Origin: Smithella sp.
Lineage (GTDB): Bacteria; Desulfobacterota; Syntrophia; Syntrophales; Smithellaceae
DNA: 64,000 nt
Assembly (NCBI GenBank): GCA_007244375.1
Contig: SCVW01000048.1
Coordinates: forward strand, 62,001 to 126,000
Reading direction: 5' to 3'
The notes below the pieces were generated by a model. That model saw only the letters and a list, made by a program, of their open reading frames with translations, ran no database searches and was not told where the DNA came from. Every line of letters begins with the position of its first letter. The stretch's first letter is position 1. The position numbers were made by a program, and so were the translations under genes. Below, piece after piece: positions 48,628 to 57,868 of the stretch.

Positions 48628-49395
48628 TCATTTCGGCGGCATCCGCAAAGCCCCGTCCAATCTGACGCAGCAACCGTTCATCATTGAGTCGTCGATAATA
48701 TGCAAAACCATTTTGGCAAATTCCACCGGTTTACCCAAACGCCTCGGAAAAGGAACGGTCTTGGCCATATCTTCCTTTACTGCCGGAGGCAAGCCGGCCA
48801 TCATCGGCGTGTCAAAAATTCCCGGAGCGATGGTGACAATTCTTATTCCATACTCGGAAATTTCACGAGCAATAGGCAAAGTCATACCAACAATGCCTGC
48901 TTTGGAGGCGCTATAGGCCACCTGCCCAATCTGTCCTTCAAATGCCGCTATTGAAGCGGTATTAATTATTACACCTTTTTCTCCTTCTTCGTTCGGCTTG
49001 TTATTCATCATTTGTTCAACAGCCAGTCTGATAACATTTAGCGTTCCGACTAGATTAATCTGCAGAACCTTATTGAATGAATCCATGGACAGCGGTCCTT
49101 TTTTGCCTATAAGTTTTCCCGGATTTACAATGCCGGCGCAATTAATCACTACATTTATTGTTCCGAATGTTTCAACAGCCTTTTGTACGGCCTGTAGGAC
49201 GTCAATTTCGCTGGCCACGTCTGTTTTTACAAATATGGCATTTGCACCAATGCTCGCAGCAAGTTTTTCTCCTTTATCCACATCAACGTCGACGATGACT
49301 ATTTTGGCTCCCTTTTTCACCAACTCTAAAATACTGGCTTCACCCAAACCCGAAGCTCCACCGGTTACTATTGCTACAACATCCTTATGATTCAT
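48628..49395 (-). CDS. SDR, 3-hydroxyacyl-CoA dehydrogenase type II (HSD10-like)
   Basis: 255 residues. Nucleotide motif VTGGASGLGEAS, NCAG, catalytic IAAFEGQIGQVAYSASKAG with Tyr-x-x-x-Lys, and a C terminus CCVRLDGALRMPPK that is typical of the HSD17B10-type 3-hydroxyacyl-CoA dehydrogenases. It would interconvert 3-hydroxyacyl-CoA and 3-ketoacyl-CoA with NAD. It lies just downstream of the FAS-like cluster on the same strand. Confidence 0.88.
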   Translation of the reverse strand: MNHKDVVAIVTGGASGLGEASILELVKKGAKIVIVDVDVDKGEKLAASIGANAIFVKTDVASEIDVLQAVQKAVETFGTINVVINCAGIVNPGKLIGKKGPLSMDSFNKVLQINLVGTLNVIRLAVEQMMNNKPNEEGEKGVIINTASIAAFEGQIGQVAYSASKAGIVGMTLPIAREISEYGIRIVTIAPGIFDTPMMAGLPPAVKEDMAKTVPFPRRLGKPVEFAKMVLHIIDDSMMNGCCVRLDGALRMPPK

Positions 49396-49443
49396 GGATT
49401 TTCTTTCCTCCTAGACAATCAAAATCTCTTAACTTCAATTTTA

Positions 49444-50823
49444 TCATTCTATTCTCTTCAGCGCATTGGCACTTGGCTTAATCATTTCCTTTTTCACTCT
49501 TCTGACAAACTCCCTGCGGAAAGCCGGATTCATTGTAAGCATCACCAGAATATTGTTAATGACACGCCATTTATAATGCTTCTGAGGGAAATTATACATT
49601 TTGTGCTTTTTGTAGTATCTGTGGTCGGCCTGAAAAACAACGCGCAGTCTTCCAAAGATGGCATCCCGAAACAACTTTGTTCCCGCCACCTGATAAAATG
49701 TCGGCGGCGGAATATAACCGACTTTGTTCTGTGCTACTGAATTCGAAGCCATTGTCTGCAGGGCGGCATTGATTTCAGATGAACTGCCCATATCGTCGCT
49801 GATGAAACCCGTCACACTGCAATGCTGCATATCAATGGATGCCTTCAAAATTTCCCGCAAATTGTCAATCTGATGAAACGGCCCGGCAATAACAAAGCCA
49901 ACCTGCCTGCCCTCCAGAGCCGGTGTGTGACCGTTAAAAAAACTGCGGTCGAAAAAACATTTCCACAGTGAAGAAAGATAGCGATCGTGAATCGCCCCGG
50001 CAACAAACAAAATATCTGCTTTTTTAACCTGACTGTTATAGAAATCGATGTAACCATCCTTGCCTTCATAAACGCATACATTATCAAAACCGCACTGCAA
50101 GCAACCGAGACACCCGCCTTTGATATCAATATCCTTCAACTGTATCAATTCCGCCGCTGGAGAGAAGGTCTGCCGTAATCTCGCCACCATCTTCTGAAGA
50201 TTGACATTTTCATCCAGATTATCGGCAACAATCAAAACCTTTTTACCTTCAACATCCACCGGTTTGACGTCCTGAGACTCAAAAACGATTTCCGGCGCTA
50301 TTAACGGCGCGTTGTTTCTTATCGTCGGCGCGCCATCTTTAATCGTCTTTATGAATAATTCGCCGAATGCTTTCAGCCTCCGACGTTCTTTTGTCTTGAG
50401 CAAATCATTCATTTCCGCCGAATAAGAGCCGAAAAATTTCATTCCCAAATCATCGCATACGGCATTGATATAATTATGGGCGGTATAGTCAAAAAAGTTT
50501 ATGGACGTTGTCAGGCAGGCGGCGGGTTTTCCCCGAAAAGACTGGACGGCATTTTTTTCAAATATCAATTCAATAAATCTTTTATACTGCGAGCAGATCG
50601 CCAGAAAATAAACAGGAAAAGCCCAGAGCACTGCATCCGCAGCGGCCACGGCGGTAATAACTTCGTTAAAGACATTGTCATCTTTCTCCAGTTTCTTGAT
50701 TTTCAGCGCCACCTCGAAAAATTCAAATTCAGTATCCGGAAATCTCTGCTGCAGAAAATGAACATACTGCATGGTCACGCTAACCTCGCCTTTCGGCGAA
50801 CCATTTAAAACAGCGATTTTCAT
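49444..50823 (-). CDS. Tandem flavodoxin-fold flavoprotein (NADPH-dependent FMN reductase/iron-sulfur flavoprotein type)
   Basis: 459 residues with two flavodoxin-like domains. The N-terminal one starts MKIAVLNGSPKGEVSVTMQ with an AVLWAFPVYFLAICSQYKRFIE stretch. The second starts KVLIVADNLDENVN and has the cysteine motif GCLGCLQCG...C. The C-terminal ~80 residues are basic and may contact a membrane or partner. Such proteins pass electrons through FMN. ATG at 50823 is preferred to 50829 since GAG is 8 nt before it. It is the last gene of the FAS-like run, 110 nt after the PPTase stop. Confidence 0.78.
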   Translation of the reverse strand: MKIAVLNGSPKGEVSVTMQYVHFLQQRFPDTEFEFFEVALKIKKLEKDDNVFNEVITAVAAADAVLWAFPVYFLAICSQYKRFIELIFEKNAVQSFRGKPAACLTTSINFFDYTAHNYINAVCDDLGMKFFGSYSAEMNDLLKTKERRRLKAFGELFIKTIKDGAPTIRNNAPLIAPEIVFESQDVKPVDVEGKKVLIVADNLDENVNLQKMVARLRQTFSPAAELIQLKDIDIKGGCLGCLQCGFDNVCVYEGKDGYIDFYNSQVKKADILFVAGAIHDRYLSSLWKCFFDRSFFNGHTPALEGRQVGFVIAGPFHQIDNLREILKASIDMQHCSVTGFISDDMGSSSEINAALQTMASNSVAQNKVGYIPPPTFYQVAGTKLFRDAIFGRLRVVFQADHRYYKKHKMYNFPQKHYKWRVINNILVMLTMNPAFRREFVRRVKKEMIKPSANALKRIE

Positions 50824-50933
50824 AATCATTACTCTTTGCCTGAGATTTAATTTACAGGTATTCCTATCACAAGAAAATTATCCCAACAAGAGGATATAAA
50901 TCAGGGTACATTAATCTTACACTTCTGTTTCCA

Positions 50934-51554
50934 CTAGATATAATCCGAAAATGCATACGCGATAAAACGGCCATCGTGACTGAGGCTAATATCAATATCC
51001 GTCTTTCTACCGTCAATGTAAACACGTGGCGGCTGAAGCTCGCCTTTTTCTTTAATTCTTTTGATTGTAATTTGATTTAAATTCAGCGAAAAATGTTCGG
51101 CTAATTTTCTTGCAAGGCAAAGTCGCACAAAGAGCGATGGATCATCTTGCTGCTCCGGCAGGATTTCAACCTGTCCGATTATTTTATCCAGTATCGCCGG
51201 TTTATCAGTGCCGATACAATGAATATAATCGGAATTGGAGAAAAGACGGATGAAAATCTCGTCTTTCCCCGCAATTTCAACTTTCCCTTCTGCGTATTCT
51301 GATTGAAATCTATTGAAAACAACCTGCCATTGCCTGGGAATGAAAGCAGTGTCAGGATAAGTTTTTTTTATAACTTTATACGCGGTTTCCTTACTCACCC
51401 ATAATGACCAGAGTGCTTCATCTGAACGTTTTGTGTTATTAACAAAATCGATCTCAGCATCTGTGAGGATTTTTTCTAGAAAGCGCGAATCCCTGCTTTT
51501 CCGCATGTTCGCCGGTTCCCTTAAATCCACCACATCGTTCCCTACGCAGGGCAA
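50934..51554 (-). CDS. 4'-phosphopantetheinyl transferase
   Basis: About 206 residues. GNDVVDL at the start and WSLWVSKETAYKVIKK in the middle are the two Mg/CoA motifs of AcpS/Sfp-type transferases, which load phosphopantetheine on a carrier protein. ATG is lacking near the conserved start; TTG at 51554 with GGAGG 9 nt upstream is proposed. This makes the coding region overlap the acyltransferase gene by about 100 nt. It probably serves the ACP encoded two genes upstream. Confidence 0.82.
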   Translation of the reverse strand: MPCVGNDVVDLREPANMRKSRDSRFLEKILTDAEIDFVNNTKRSDEALWSLWVSKETAYKVIKKTYPDTAFIPRQWQVVFNRFQSEYAEGKVEIAGKDEIFIRLFSNSDYIHCIGTDKPAILDKIIGQVEILPEQQDDPSLFVRLCLARKLAEHFSLNLNQITIKRIKEKGELQPPRVYIDGRKTDIDISLSHDGRFIAYAFSDYI

Positions 51555-52278
51555 AATAATTTTCCTCCATTTGCACAAGCTTTTCAATTATCTGTCTGGA
51601 GTATTCCCGCTGCACACGCAGTTCACTCCCTTCGGCGCGCTTGAGCTGAAAAATTTCTACCTGTACCGAAAATTTTTCACCCCAGACAGGAATGGCACTA
51701 TACCTTTCCTGCTTGTCTCCCCGCAGATACATGCACATTACTTTACAATTTTCCACGTTTTTAATAAAACGTCCGACACCGTAGGAAAAACCTTCTTTAT
51801 CAACACAACCGGTGCGTGAACGCCGGCCCTCCGGAAAAATCATGATAGTCCCTCCATTACGCAACAGGTAAATACATTTTTCCAGAGATTCTTTCATTTT
51901 TTCACGAGAGCCGCCACGATTAATAGGAATACACTTGGACAGATAACACAATATCGTCAGAAAAATATTGTCTTTATAGTTGTTTCTTTCCGGCAGGTTC
52001 CAGGGCAGGTTTTTATAATTGATTATGTGCCGGCCCAAACTGAAAATTGCATAGCTTAAAATAAATGAGTCAATCATCGTCAAATGATTGGAGCATATAA
52101 TCCATCCGCCTTTATGCTTTTTGAATTCAGCTGCGCAACGGCGGCGGGTTTCTTTTAAATCTCTTACCCTGTAAAATAGAATCCTGGCGGCAAGAAAATA
52201 TAAAGGCGCTAAAACTAATACAGTTATTTGTCCTATAAAATTTTGCAAATTCAGAAATATTTTGGATTTCTTATTCAT
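51454..52278 (-). CDS. Lysophospholipid acyltransferase (PlsC-like)
   Basis: 274 residues. One N-terminal membrane segment (NFIGQITVLVLAPLYFLAARIL) is followed by NHLTMIDSF (NHxxxxD acyl-transfer motif) and FPEGRRSRTG. It should transfer an acyl group to a lipid or alcohol at the inner membrane. The C-terminal ~33 residues are encoded in the overlap with the PPTase gene and look poorly conserved. It starts 3 nt after the ACP stop, within the FAS-like cluster. Confidence 0.85.
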   Translation of the reverse strand: MNKKSKIFLNLQNFIGQITVLVLAPLYFLAARILFYRVRDLKETRRRCAAEFKKHKGGWIICSNHLTMIDSFILSYAIFSLGRHIINYKNLPWNLPERNNYKDNIFLTILCYLSKCIPINRGGSREKMKESLEKCIYLLRNGGTIMIFPEGRRSRTGCVDKEGFSYGVGRFIKNVENCKVMCMYLRGDKQERYSAIPVWGEKFSVQVEIFQLKRAEGSELRVQREYSRQIIEKLVQMEENYFALRRERCGGFKGTGEHAEKQGFALSRKNPHRC

Positions 52279-52280
52279 TT

Positions 52281-52529
52281 TTATCCGATTTTTTGTTTGA
52301 TAACTTTTACAGCATCACCGATTGTTCTGATTACGTCAGCTTCTTCGTCATCAATACTGATGCCGTAAACATCTTCACATCTGATGATTATATCAACCAA
52401 ACGAGCCGAGTTCACTTTTAAATCATTCAAAATGTGTGTATCCATTGTAGCGTTGGCCAAAACATCCTGATTCTTGGCATATTCTTTTAAAATGTTAACC
52501 AGTTCTTCAAAAATCTTTCTTTCTTCCAT
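52281..52529 (-). CDS. Acyl carrier protein
   Basis: 82 residues. The helix-II motif reads LKVNSARLVDIIIRCEDVYGISIDDEEAD, with Ser as the expected phosphopantetheine site in NSARL in place of the usual DSL. It carries intermediates of the cluster. AAGGAGAG precedes the ATG at 52529, which is preferred to the upstream frame. It stands between ketosynthase and acyltransferase genes. Confidence 0.83.
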   Translation of the reverse strand: MEERKIFEELVNILKEYAKNQDVLANATMDTHILNDLKVNSARLVDIIIRCEDVYGISIDDEEADVIRTIGDAVKVIKQKIG

Positions 52530-52552
52530 AAAAAAACTCTCCTTATAAAGTA

Positions 52553-53833
52553 TTAGTTTCCTTCCCACTTTTTGAAAATGATGCAGCTATTGACATCGCC
52601 AAAACCAAAACCTGCTTTAGCGATAATTTTCATTTCAGGTAATTCCAGACACTTCTGAGGAATCTTCGGCGCGAATTTTTCGATATTGGGATGCACATCA
52701 TTGCTGTTGATTGACGGATGCAAAAATCCTTTGTAAAGCTGTAAAACAACAGCCACACATTCTAAGGCACCGGCAGCCCCCAAGCAATGGCCAATCATCG
52801 ATTTTGTGGATTGAATGTAGGGAAAACTTTCGGGATTTCTTTCCAACGCCTCGAGCCAGTTTTTTACTTCATAAGGATCGGCATAAGTAGCCGTCAAATG
52901 TCCGTTAATAGCATCCACTTCCGCCGGATCGATACCGGCGTCGGCTATTGCTCCGCGAATACATCGTTTTACTCCTTCAGGATTGGGCGCGGTCATGGAG
53001 CCGCCCATCCTCTGTCCTCCGCAGTTGACATAACCGCCGATTACTTCCGCATAGATTCTGGCGCTTCGGGCCAGAGCTGTTTCCAATTCCTCCAAAACAA
53101 TCATGCCACTGCCCGCACCGGGCACAAAGCCACCGGCTGTTGCGCTCAATGGACGCGAACCCGCCATCGGGTTGTCGTTGAATTTGCGGCAAAGCACGCG
53201 CATGGCGTCAAAACCGCCCCAGATGTAGGGGGTAGCTCCTTCGGAACCACCAGCCATCATTCGTTTGGCCAATCCCGTTCTTATCCTCCACAGGGCGTTA
53301 ATAATTGCCTCATTGCTGGTAGAACAAGCCGAAGAGTTTGATGTCACCTGATTGCCCAAGCCCAGCAAACCGGAAATACGCGCGCTGGTTCCGCTGTGCA
53401 TTACCTGTTCGACAACACGACTGCCTAAACGCCTTACCCGCCCTTCATTAATCGTGGGAACTATTGTATGGGCTATCGTGTCCATGCCGCCGATTCCGGA
53501 GCCGGCAATGACACCGGTATCCCAGTCTACGGCATTATCATCGTCGCTGTTGACATTAAATCCGGCATCTTTCCAGGCATCCACTGCCGAAACTGATGCG
53601 TATCCGATATTATCGTTTATAGACATAAGCTTTTCACGATCAAAATAACTCCTACGGATTTCATCGAAATTTTCCGGAACGCCGGCAATTTGACAACCGA
53701 AATTCAATTCCTGCAACTGAGGAATAAAACGGATGCCGGAAACGCCTTCTCTCAGAGCTTTTTCATAATCATTCAGGCCGTGCGCATTGGGAGCAGCCAC
53801 TCCCATTCCCGTAACGACAATTCTTTTTTTCAT
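52553..53833 (-). CDS. Beta-ketoacyl-ACP synthase (FabF-like)
   Basis: 426 residues. The Cys-His-His triad is Cys170 (SSACSTSNEA), His312 (NGHLTATYADPYE) and His349 (STKSMIGHCLGAAGALE). The motif after the first His is LTAT where FabF has GTST, which may mark a specialised substrate. It condenses malonyl-ACP with an acyl chain. The start overlaps the dehydratase stop by 4 nt (ATGA). Confidence 0.92.
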   Translation of the reverse strand: MKKRIVVTGMGVAAPNAHGLNDYEKALREGVSGIRFIPQLQELNFGCQIAGVPENFDEIRRSYFDREKLMSINDNIGYASVSAVDAWKDAGFNVNSDDDNAVDWDTGVIAGSGIGGMDTIAHTIVPTINEGRVRRLGSRVVEQVMHSGTSARISGLLGLGNQVTSNSSACSTSNEAIINALWRIRTGLAKRMMAGGSEGATPYIWGGFDAMRVLCRKFNDNPMAGSRPLSATAGGFVPGAGSGMIVLEELETALARSARIYAEVIGGYVNCGGQRMGGSMTAPNPEGVKRCIRGAIADAGIDPAEVDAINGHLTATYADPYEVKNWLEALERNPESFPYIQSTKSMIGHCLGAAGALECVAVVLQLYKGFLHPSINSNDVHPNIEKFAPKIPQKCLELPEMKIIAKAGFGFGDVNSCIIFKKWEGN

Positions 53834-54300
53834 TGATCAACTCCTACTCCTGATAATTCTCCTGAGCAAATTATTTCACCGTTTTCTTTCTCCAGGGAAA
53901 CACTGGCTTTGATTGTAATTTTACGAAAATAAATTTTTTTCGCTTTGACGATAACCCTTTCACCCGGCTTCACAATTTGTTTGAACTCCACACCATCCGC
54001 CAGAGAAAAAAGACTTACCGGCAATTTCATGTCACCAGGCCGCATATTTTTTTGGCGCGACAAAAGATAAATTCCAAACGCCACAACCCCGACTTGCGCC
54101 ATAGTTTCGATAAGAATCACTCCCGGTGTAACGGGATTACCGGGGAAATGCCCGCGATAAAAATATTCATCTTCTCGAAAACGGTAAGCCCCGACTATCT
54201 GTTCATCATCAAGGCTGATAATCTCGTCAATAAAACGGAAAGGTTCCTTCTGAGGAACAAGTTGCAGGACTTCCTGCTTCAGAGAGTCATCAGCCTCCAT
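53830..54300 (-). CDS. 3-hydroxyacyl-ACP dehydratase (FabZ/FabA-like hotdog)
   Basis: About 156 residues. The active site is YRGHFPGNPVTPGVILIETMAQVG with catalytic His and Glu, as in FabZ. It forms enoyl-ACP from 3-hydroxyacyl-ACP. ATG at 54300 has GGAGGG about 5 nt upstream and is preferred to 54312; it overlaps the ketoreductase stop by 11 nt. It is coupled at both ends, showing a tight operon. Confidence 0.88.
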   Translation of the reverse strand: MEADDSLKQEVLQLVPQKEPFRFIDEIISLDDEQIVGAYRFREDEYFYRGHFPGNPVTPGVILIETMAQVGVVAFGIYLLSRQKNMRPGDMKLPVSLFSLADGVEFKQIVKPGERVIVKAKKIYFRKITIKASVSLEKENGEIICSGELSGVGVDQ

Positions 54301-55018
54301 AAAGCCCTCCATTGACGTGTATTACCGAACCGGTGATGTAACTTCCTCTCTTGGCCAGAAAAGCAACAACTTCCGCCACTTCTTCAGGCTTTCCGATACG
54401 TTCCAGAATAATTTCATTCATAATTTTATTTTTAATTTCTTCCGGCAGTTCTTTAGTCATCTCCGTATCAATGAAACCGGGAGCAACGGAATTAACCAGA
54501 ATATTTCTTCCCTTGAGTTCCCTTGCCAGTGATTTGGTGAAAGCATCAAGCGCAGCTTTTTCCATTGTGTAAGGAATCTGGCCGGCGTTGCCCGTATGAC
54601 CGACGACACTGGAAATATTGATAATACGCCCGGCCGAATTTCGAATCATAAACTGACGCAGAATTCTTTTGGTTAAATACCAGACACCTTTGGTAAGTGC
54701 GCGTTGCGCGTCAAATTGTTCCACTTTCATGGAAATTATATCCGCATTAATCGACTGTCCGGCATTGTTAACCAGAACATCTACGCGCTCTACAGTATCT
54801 TTCAACTTACCTATCAGTACATCCACCTGTTGAATATCGGACAGATCCGCCTGAATCAAAAATCCGTCTTTTATTTCTGCAAGCAGTTTTTGAGCTTTCT
54901 CGGCACTCTTATTGTAATGTATGCCTACATGAAAATCTTCCGCCAACAAAGCGCGACAACAAGCTGCTCCTATTCCCGTCGCACCACCAGTAACTAAAAC
55001 AACCGGCTTTTCAATCAT
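54290..55018 (-). CDS. 3-oxoacyl-ACP reductase (FabG-like SDR)
   Basis: 242 residues. VTGGATGIGAACCRALL (NADP loop), NNAGQS, catalytic Ser in INISSVVGHTGNAG and YTMEKAALDAF (Tyr-x-x-x-Lys). It reduces 3-ketoacyl-ACP. The dehydratase overlaps its 3' end; the acyl-CoA dehydrogenase ends 48 nt upstream. Confidence 0.9.
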   Translation of the reverse strand: MIEKPVVLVTGGATGIGAACCRALLAEDFHVGIHYNKSAEKAQKLLAEIKDGFLIQADLSDIQQVDVLIGKLKDTVERVDVLVNNAGQSINADIISMKVEQFDAQRALTKGVWYLTKRILRQFMIRNSAGRIINISSVVGHTGNAGQIPYTMEKAALDAFTKSLARELKGRNILVNSVAPGFIDTEMTKELPEEIKNKIMNEIILERIGKPEEVAEVVAFLAKRGSYITGSVIHVNGGLYGG

Positions 55019-55065
55019 TGCTCCCCTTCACCTTTCACTATTCACTACTCACACTTCACTCAATA

Positions 55066-56265
55066 TTAAACAATTTCCCGTCCAATAATCATGTTCTGCA
55101 CTTCACGAACACCTTCGTAAATGTCAATAATATGAGCGTCACGCGCCAGTTTGGAAATTTCATATTCGGCAGTAAAACCATAACCACCGTGCAGATGAAG
55201 ACCTTCCGTCGCACAAAAGATGGCAGCTTCTGCCGCCGTGTTTTTCGCCAGAGACGCATAAATTCCGGCATCACTTGCTTTTTCTCCAATTTTGCACACT
55301 GCTTTTAAAAGAGCGAGTTCAGCCAGTTCCACTTTTTTCCACATGGTTGTCAGCATTTCTCTGGCCACGGGAAGATCGCATAACCGGTGACCGAACTGCT
55401 TGCGCTCCCTCGTATATGCCACCGTAACATCAAAAGCTCTTTTGGCAAGTCCCAAACCGATAGCCGCAACCATTGGTCGGGCGTAATCCAAAACGTCAAT
55501 GACATACTTAAAACCAAGCCGCCTGTCTCCAATAACCTGATTCGGAAGGATAATAACATCTTCAAAAGTTACACTGGCAGTGTTGGAAAGTCGCTGTCCC
55601 AGTTTATCTTCCGGCTTGCCGATTATAATCTTCCCGCCTGTAGGCACTTTGATTTCTCTGGTGGCATTACCGATATCGGGAATATCGGCGGATGTAACAT
55701 GGCCTACCGGAACAATAACACAAGCTATAAAATTACCTGTCGGCTTACCCACTTTACAAAGAACAGTGAACTGAGAAGCATAAGAAGCATTGGTAATGAA
55801 ACATTTGGAACCGTTCAGAACATAATTACCGTCATCCTTCTTGCTGATAAAACTGGTCATCATCGAATTATCGGAACCGGCATTGGGCTCTGTCAAACAA
55901 AAAGAAGCCAAAACAGGTTTTTTTACAAAAGGCTTGAGGAACAATTCTTTTTGTTCATCAGTTCCATGCAGACTAATTACAACATTGGCTAAATCGTTGC
56001 ACATCGCCGAAGTGGAGATGCCCGTATCGCCATAGGAAAGTTCTTTGATAATCAAGGCTGACGTGATTGCATCAATTTCATAACCCTGCACAGATTCCGG
56101 AATACATAAATTAAGAATGCCGGTTTCCCAGGCTTTGTTAATGATGTCCCAAGGGAAAATATGACTTTTTTCCAGTTCCAAAATATGCGGCGTTATTTCA
56201 TTTTTTACAAACTTCCGCACAGTATCCAGGTATTTTAATTGACTTTCACTAAGACTCAAATCCAT
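55066..56265 (-). CDS. Acyl-CoA dehydrogenase
   Basis: 399 residues. ASFCLTEPNAGSDNS (FAD site), TNASYASQFTVL, and the C-terminal IYEGVREVQNMIIGREI; the catalytic-region IYEG is as in the short-chain group. In this cluster it may desaturate or saturate an intermediate, replacing an enoyl reductase, which is not otherwise present. It lies between the ketoreductase and the carboxyltransferase gene on the same strand. Confidence 0.9.
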   Translation of the reverse strand: MDLSLSESQLKYLDTVRKFVKNEITPHILELEKSHIFPWDIINKAWETGILNLCIPESVQGYEIDAITSALIIKELSYGDTGISTSAMCNDLANVVISLHGTDEQKELFLKPFVKKPVLASFCLTEPNAGSDNSMMTSFISKKDDGNYVLNGSKCFITNASYASQFTVLCKVGKPTGNFIACVIVPVGHVTSADIPDIGNATREIKVPTGGKIIIGKPEDKLGQRLSNTASVTFEDVIILPNQVIGDRRLGFKYVIDVLDYARPMVAAIGLGLAKRAFDVTVAYTRERKQFGHRLCDLPVAREMLTTMWKKVELAELALLKAVCKIGEKASDAGIYASLAKNTAAEAAIFCATEGLHLHGGYGFTAEYEISKLARDAHIIDIYEGVREVQNMIIGREIV

Positions 56266-56374
56266 AAATCAATCCCTTCTCCTCTATTATTATATTTGCA
56301 GACGAGCTTATAAAACAACTCTTTCAATGAAAAATATCTCTTCAAAGAAGGAGTCTTATTTTCTTACTGCTGCA

Positions 56375-57817
56375 TTATGCGGCAACTTTTTTTTTAGGAA
56401 TATTTTCCACTCCCGAACTCTTTGACGAGTCTATTCCATATTTCGATCGTAAAAATTTTTCCATAGTTGCGGGATATAATATATATGCCAGCACATCTTC
56501 GTCAGTGCGGGCAAGATCACCAATTTTTTTCTTCGCCGCTTCGATTTCCGGTTCCAGATAATCAGCCGGTCTTCCGGATACCGGTTCCTGTCCCCGTTTA
56601 TAGTTTTTCAATATCTTTTTTGTTAATTCTGCATCGATCGGCATCGGAGTCTTGCCGTATAAACCAAGGACTAAATCTTTCAACTGATTGGAAACCCGTA
56701 CATAACGGCCAAAAAGAACATTCAGTACCGCCTGCGCTCCGATAATCTGTGATACCGGGGTAACCAGAGGAGGAGAGCCCATATCTTTTCTGGTTATTGC
56801 CACTTCTTCGTAAATTTTCCCCAGCTTGTCGAGTGCATTCATTTCTTTGAGCTGACCTGTCAGGTTAGAAATCATGCCGCCGGGAACCTGATGAGCCAGA
56901 ACTCCGTTGTCGATAACGGAAAGTTTATGGGTGGTCAGATGATTGTTATACTTCGGAGCTATATTCTCAAGATGTTCGCCCAGTAAAAGCAATTTATTCA
57001 AATCCAATCCCGTATCACGCGCTGTTCCCCGAAGTGATGCAACAATCGGTTCAATAGCGGGCATGGAAGTTCTCAGCGCGAACGGAGCGAGGCACGTGTC
57101 CACAACGTTAACTCCGGCCTCAATTGCTTTTAGGTATGTCATCGAAGCCATTCCACTTGTATAATGCGAATGCAGATGCAAGGGAACTTTTATTTCTTTT
57201 TTAATGGCAGAAATCAAATCAAAAGCATCAAAAGGAGAAAGAATGCCGCTCATGTCTTTGATACAAATTGCATCAGCCCCCATCTGTTCCAGTTCTTTTG
57301 CTTTTCTTACAAAATATTCAAGATTATAAACTTCCCCGCCAAGTCGCACACCCGTTAACGAATAACAAAATGCTCCCTGAAATTTTTTCCCATTTGCTTT
57401 AACTCTTTCCGCACATGATTCCATGTTACGGAAATCGTTTAAAGCATCAAAGCAACGGAAGATATCAATACCTATTTCGCAGGCCTTATCCACAAAAGCG
57501 CGCACGACATCGTCGGCGTAATGACGATAACCAACAAGGTTTTGTCCCCGTATGAGCATGGCAAACGGAGTTTTTTTGATATATTTCTTCAAAATTTTCG
57601 GCCGCATCCAGGGATCTTCACCCAGAAATCTGTGCATCGTGTCAAAAGTCGCACCGCCCCATACTTCCATAGCGTGAAAACCGCAGCTATCCATCTCTTC
57701 AGCAATAGGAATCATGTCTTCCGTCCGCATCCTTGTGGCATAAATCGACTGATGCCCGTCGCGGAAAGTATTATCCTGAATCTTCAAAGGATTTATTTTA
57801 TTTACTGCCTTGTTCAA
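56375..57817 (-). CDS. Biotin-dependent carboxyltransferase subunit (pyruvate/oxaloacetate/methylmalonyl type)
   Basis: 480 residues. RDGHQSIYATRMRTEDM at the start and LHLHSHYTSGMA (metal-binding His pair) mark the HMGL-like carboxyltransferase barrel, followed by a PYC/OADA C-terminal domain (DLARTDEDVLAYILYPA). It has no biotinyl domain, so it needs a separate biotin carrier and carboxylase. It moves a carboxyl group between oxaloacetate/pyruvate and an acceptor. TTG at 57817 has GGAGG upstream. Whether it supplies malonyl- or methylmalonyl-CoA to the cluster is open. Confidence 0.85.
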   Translation of the reverse strand: MNKAVNKINPLKIQDNTFRDGHQSIYATRMRTEDMIPIAEEMDSCGFHAMEVWGGATFDTMHRFLGEDPWMRPKILKKYIKKTPFAMLIRGQNLVGYRHYADDVVRAFVDKACEIGIDIFRCFDALNDFRNMESCAERVKANGKKFQGAFCYSLTGVRLGGEVYNLEYFVRKAKELEQMGADAICIKDMSGILSPFDAFDLISAIKKEIKVPLHLHSHYTSGMASMTYLKAIEAGVNVVDTCLAPFALRTSMPAIEPIVASLRGTARDTGLDLNKLLLLGEHLENIAPKYNNHLTTHKLSVIDNGVLAHQVPGGMISNLTGQLKEMNALDKLGKIYEEVAITRKDMGSPPLVTPVSQIIGAQAVLNVLFGRYVRVSNQLKDLVLGLYGKTPMPIDAELTKKILKNYKRGQEPVSGRPADYLEPEIEAAKKKIGDLARTDEDVLAYILYPATMEKFLRSKYGIDSSKSSGVENIPKKKVAA

Positions 57818-57868
57818 AGTGTTTCCTCCTTCACGAAATTAAATCGTTTAGGTTAAGCTTACGTAAAA

